From positions 1 through 8,695 of the forward strand of contig CAMWHX010000033.1 of the NCBI GenBank assembly GCA_947174155.1: DNA of 8,695 bases, read 5' to 3'. Positions 7,477-8,695 of the stretch are shown one piece after another. The notes beneath the pieces are model-generated. The model was not told where the DNA came from. It saw only the letters and a program-made list of their open reading frames with translations, and did not search any database. The stretch is from an uncultured Porphyromonadaceae bacterium. GTDB taxonomy: Bacteria; Bacteroidota; Bacteroidia; Bacteroidales; Muribaculaceae. Both the position numbers and the translations under genes were made by a program. Positions within the stretch are counted from its first letter, which is position 1. Every line of letters starts with the position of its first letter.

Positions 7477-8603
7477 AGATCCTGCATCTGATACGCGCCC
7501 TCGGAAGCGGAGGGGGTGAACGCATGGTGGTCGAACTGAGCAACCGTCTTGCCGAGCTGGGTCACGACGTGACCGTGTGCATGATGGAGGACCCTGCGCG
7601 GAACCCCGCGCGGGCCATTATGCGCGACTCACTTTCGGAAAAGGTGCATTTCATGTCGCTCCAAATTCCGGGGCGCTGGAATCCGGTGGAGATGTATCGA
7701 GTCAGCAAGCGCTTGCGCGCACTGAGGGCTGATGTGCTTCATATCCATATGTGTGGTGTCTGGTATCTTCTTCCCCTTCTGCTACACCCCAAGCCTTCGG
7801 ATCCGGTGATTGTGGAGACCATTCATACCCTCCCGTCTGAGGCTCTGCATCGCTCTGTGGATAAACGCCTCTTCTCGAAACTCTACCGCATAGGGCGTAT
7901 ACATCCTGTCGTATTGTCGCAACGTTGTGCCGATGAGTTTGAAAATATGTATCCGGGCGCTAAATACACTATCATACCAAACGGACGCTCTCCTATCATC
8001 CCCACAGACGCCCTACCCTCTGTGGCTGAGGAGATAGCCACTCTGCGCCCCGCACCGGAGGCCCCGGTCTTCATACACATCGCGCGCTTCAATGAAGCCA
8101 AAAATCAGAAAGGTCTGATTGAGGTCTTCAACTACATCAACTCCCGATTACCATTCACCCTATTGGTGATCGGGCGAGGATACGACTCTCCGCAGGCATG
8201 GGAATTACGTCGTCAAGCTTGTCGCAATATACACTTCCTTGGGGAGAAGAGTAATTCAGGAGACTATATGCTTCTATCCGATTTCCTGTGTCTCACCTCA
8301 AGATATGAGGGTATGCCGGTGACAGTGATCGAGGCTCTCTCGTGTGGTGTCACACCGGTATGTACTCCGGTGGGTGGTATACCGGATATGCTGGTTGACG
8401 GTGTGACAGGATACTTATCAAGGAGTACAGATACCATGGATTACGCATACACGCTGATGCGTGCCATACAAAATCCCTTGCGTCCCTCCGTGTTGCGAAA
8501 TCTGTATGCCGCCAAATTCTCAATCGGAATTTGCGCGGACCGTCACATAGATCTATATAATCATTTGATTCTTTCCGGACCCTTATGCGCATCCTCCATC
8601 TGA
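7473..8603 (+). CDS. Family 4 (GT-B) glycosyltransferase
   Basis: The 376-residue cytoplasmic GT-B protein begins with MKILHLIRALGSGGGERMV, the N-terminal glycine-rich loop that faces the acceptor. The C-terminal Rossmann half shows IARFNEAKNQKGLIE (202-216, with Arg205 and Lys210 at the usual phosphate-binding positions) and the E-x7-E motif in EGMPVTVIEALSCG (Glu279 and Glu287), followed by GGIPDMLVDGVTGYL. These are GT4 hallmarks of retaining, NDP-sugar-dependent transferases. It likely adds one sugar to the lipid-linked repeat unit. The start ATG overlaps the previous stop as ATGA (4 nt), a sign of translational coupling. Donor and acceptor sugars cannot be told. The length is normal and no key residue is missing. 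Confidence 0.93.
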   Translation: MKILHLIRALGSGGGERMVVELSNRLAELGHDVTVCMMEDPARNPARAIMRDSLSEKVHFMSLQIPGRWNPVEMYRVSKRLRALRADVLHIHMCGVWYLLPLLLHPKPSDPVIVETIHTLPSEALHRSVDKRLFSKLYRIGRIHPVVLSQRCADEFENMYPGAKYTIIPNGRSPIIPTDALPSVAEEIATLRPAPEAPVFIHIARFNEAKNQKGLIEVFNYINSRLPFTLLVIGRGYDSPQAWELRRQACRNIHFLGEKSNSGDYMLLSDFLCLTSRYEGMPVTVIEALSCGVTPVCTPVGGIPDMLVDGVTGYLSRSTDTMDYAYTLMRAIQNPLRPSVLRNLYAAKFSIGICADRHIDLYNHLILSGPLCASSI

Positions 8604-8695
8604 CATACTCACTCTCCTCGGGAGGGGCCGAAAAGATGGCTTCCCTTCTTGCCAACGCGCAGGCTCGACTTGGTCATGAGGTCTGCGTAATGCAG
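8585..8695 (+). CDS. Second family 4 glycosyltransferase, N-terminal 37 residues, cut by window edge
   Basis: The frame opens at ATG 8585 and runs to the right edge. It gives MRILHLTYSLSSGGAEKMA, then SLLANAQARLGHEVCVMQ: the first strand, glycine loop (SSGGAEKM) and first helix of a GT4-type GT-B fold. It closely parallels the start of the preceding gene (MKILHL...GSGGGERM...LAELGHDVTV), so the pair may derive from duplication or be independent members of one family. It overlaps the previous gene by 19 nt and continues the operon beyond the window. The catalytic C-terminal half is not visible. Confidence 0.82.
   Translation, partial: MRILHLTYSLSSGGAEKMASLLANAQARLGHEVCVMQ

Overview
The window looks like chromosomal DNA from a member of the Bacteroidota, probably a moderately high-G+C gut Bacteroidales (Muribaculaceae-like is a guess). 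The evidence is promoter -7 boxes of the Bacteroidota type (TAnnTTTG), no Shine-Dalgarno signals worth the name, a Bacteroidales-type PIN protein, and flippase and acyltransferase sequences that resemble Bacteroidales versions. No species can be named from this sequence alone.

Layout, left to right. (1) 3-185: the 3' end of an AT-rich PIN-domain (VapC-like) gene. (2) 299-1246: purC, behind a recognisable promoter and a short leader hairpin. (3) 1267-1310: a perfect 44-bp palindrome that terminates purC and the gene facing it. (4) 1339-2667, minus strand: a membrane-anchored or secreted serine hydrolase of the beta-lactamase/PBP-like superfamily. (5) 2668-2879: a divergent control region with two -7 boxes arranged as an 11-bp inverted repeat. 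(6) 2880 to the right edge: a tightly packed surface polysaccharide operon.

The polysaccharide operon reads, in order: Wzx-type flippase, EpsG/Wzy-like polymerase, a fused hexapeptide acyltransferase plus GT2 glycosyltransferase, a GT4 glycosyltransferase, and the start of a second GT4. Every junction overlaps (7, 13, 4 and 19 nt), so the genes are very probably co-transcribed and translationally coupled. Together they fit a Wzx/Wzy-dependent pathway: cytoplasmic glycosyltransferases build and acylate a lipid-linked repeat unit, Wzx flips it, and the EpsG-like protein polymerises it. No initiating sugar-phosphate transferase, chain-length regulator, export protein or UpxY-type antiterminator lies in the window, so the locus must continue to the right or rely on genes elsewhere.

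I see no tRNA, rRNA, insertion sequence, CRISPR array or convincing new defence system. The most unusual items are the acyltransferase-GT2 fusion with its altered D-x-D-D signature, and the symmetrical divergent promoter region in front of the operon.
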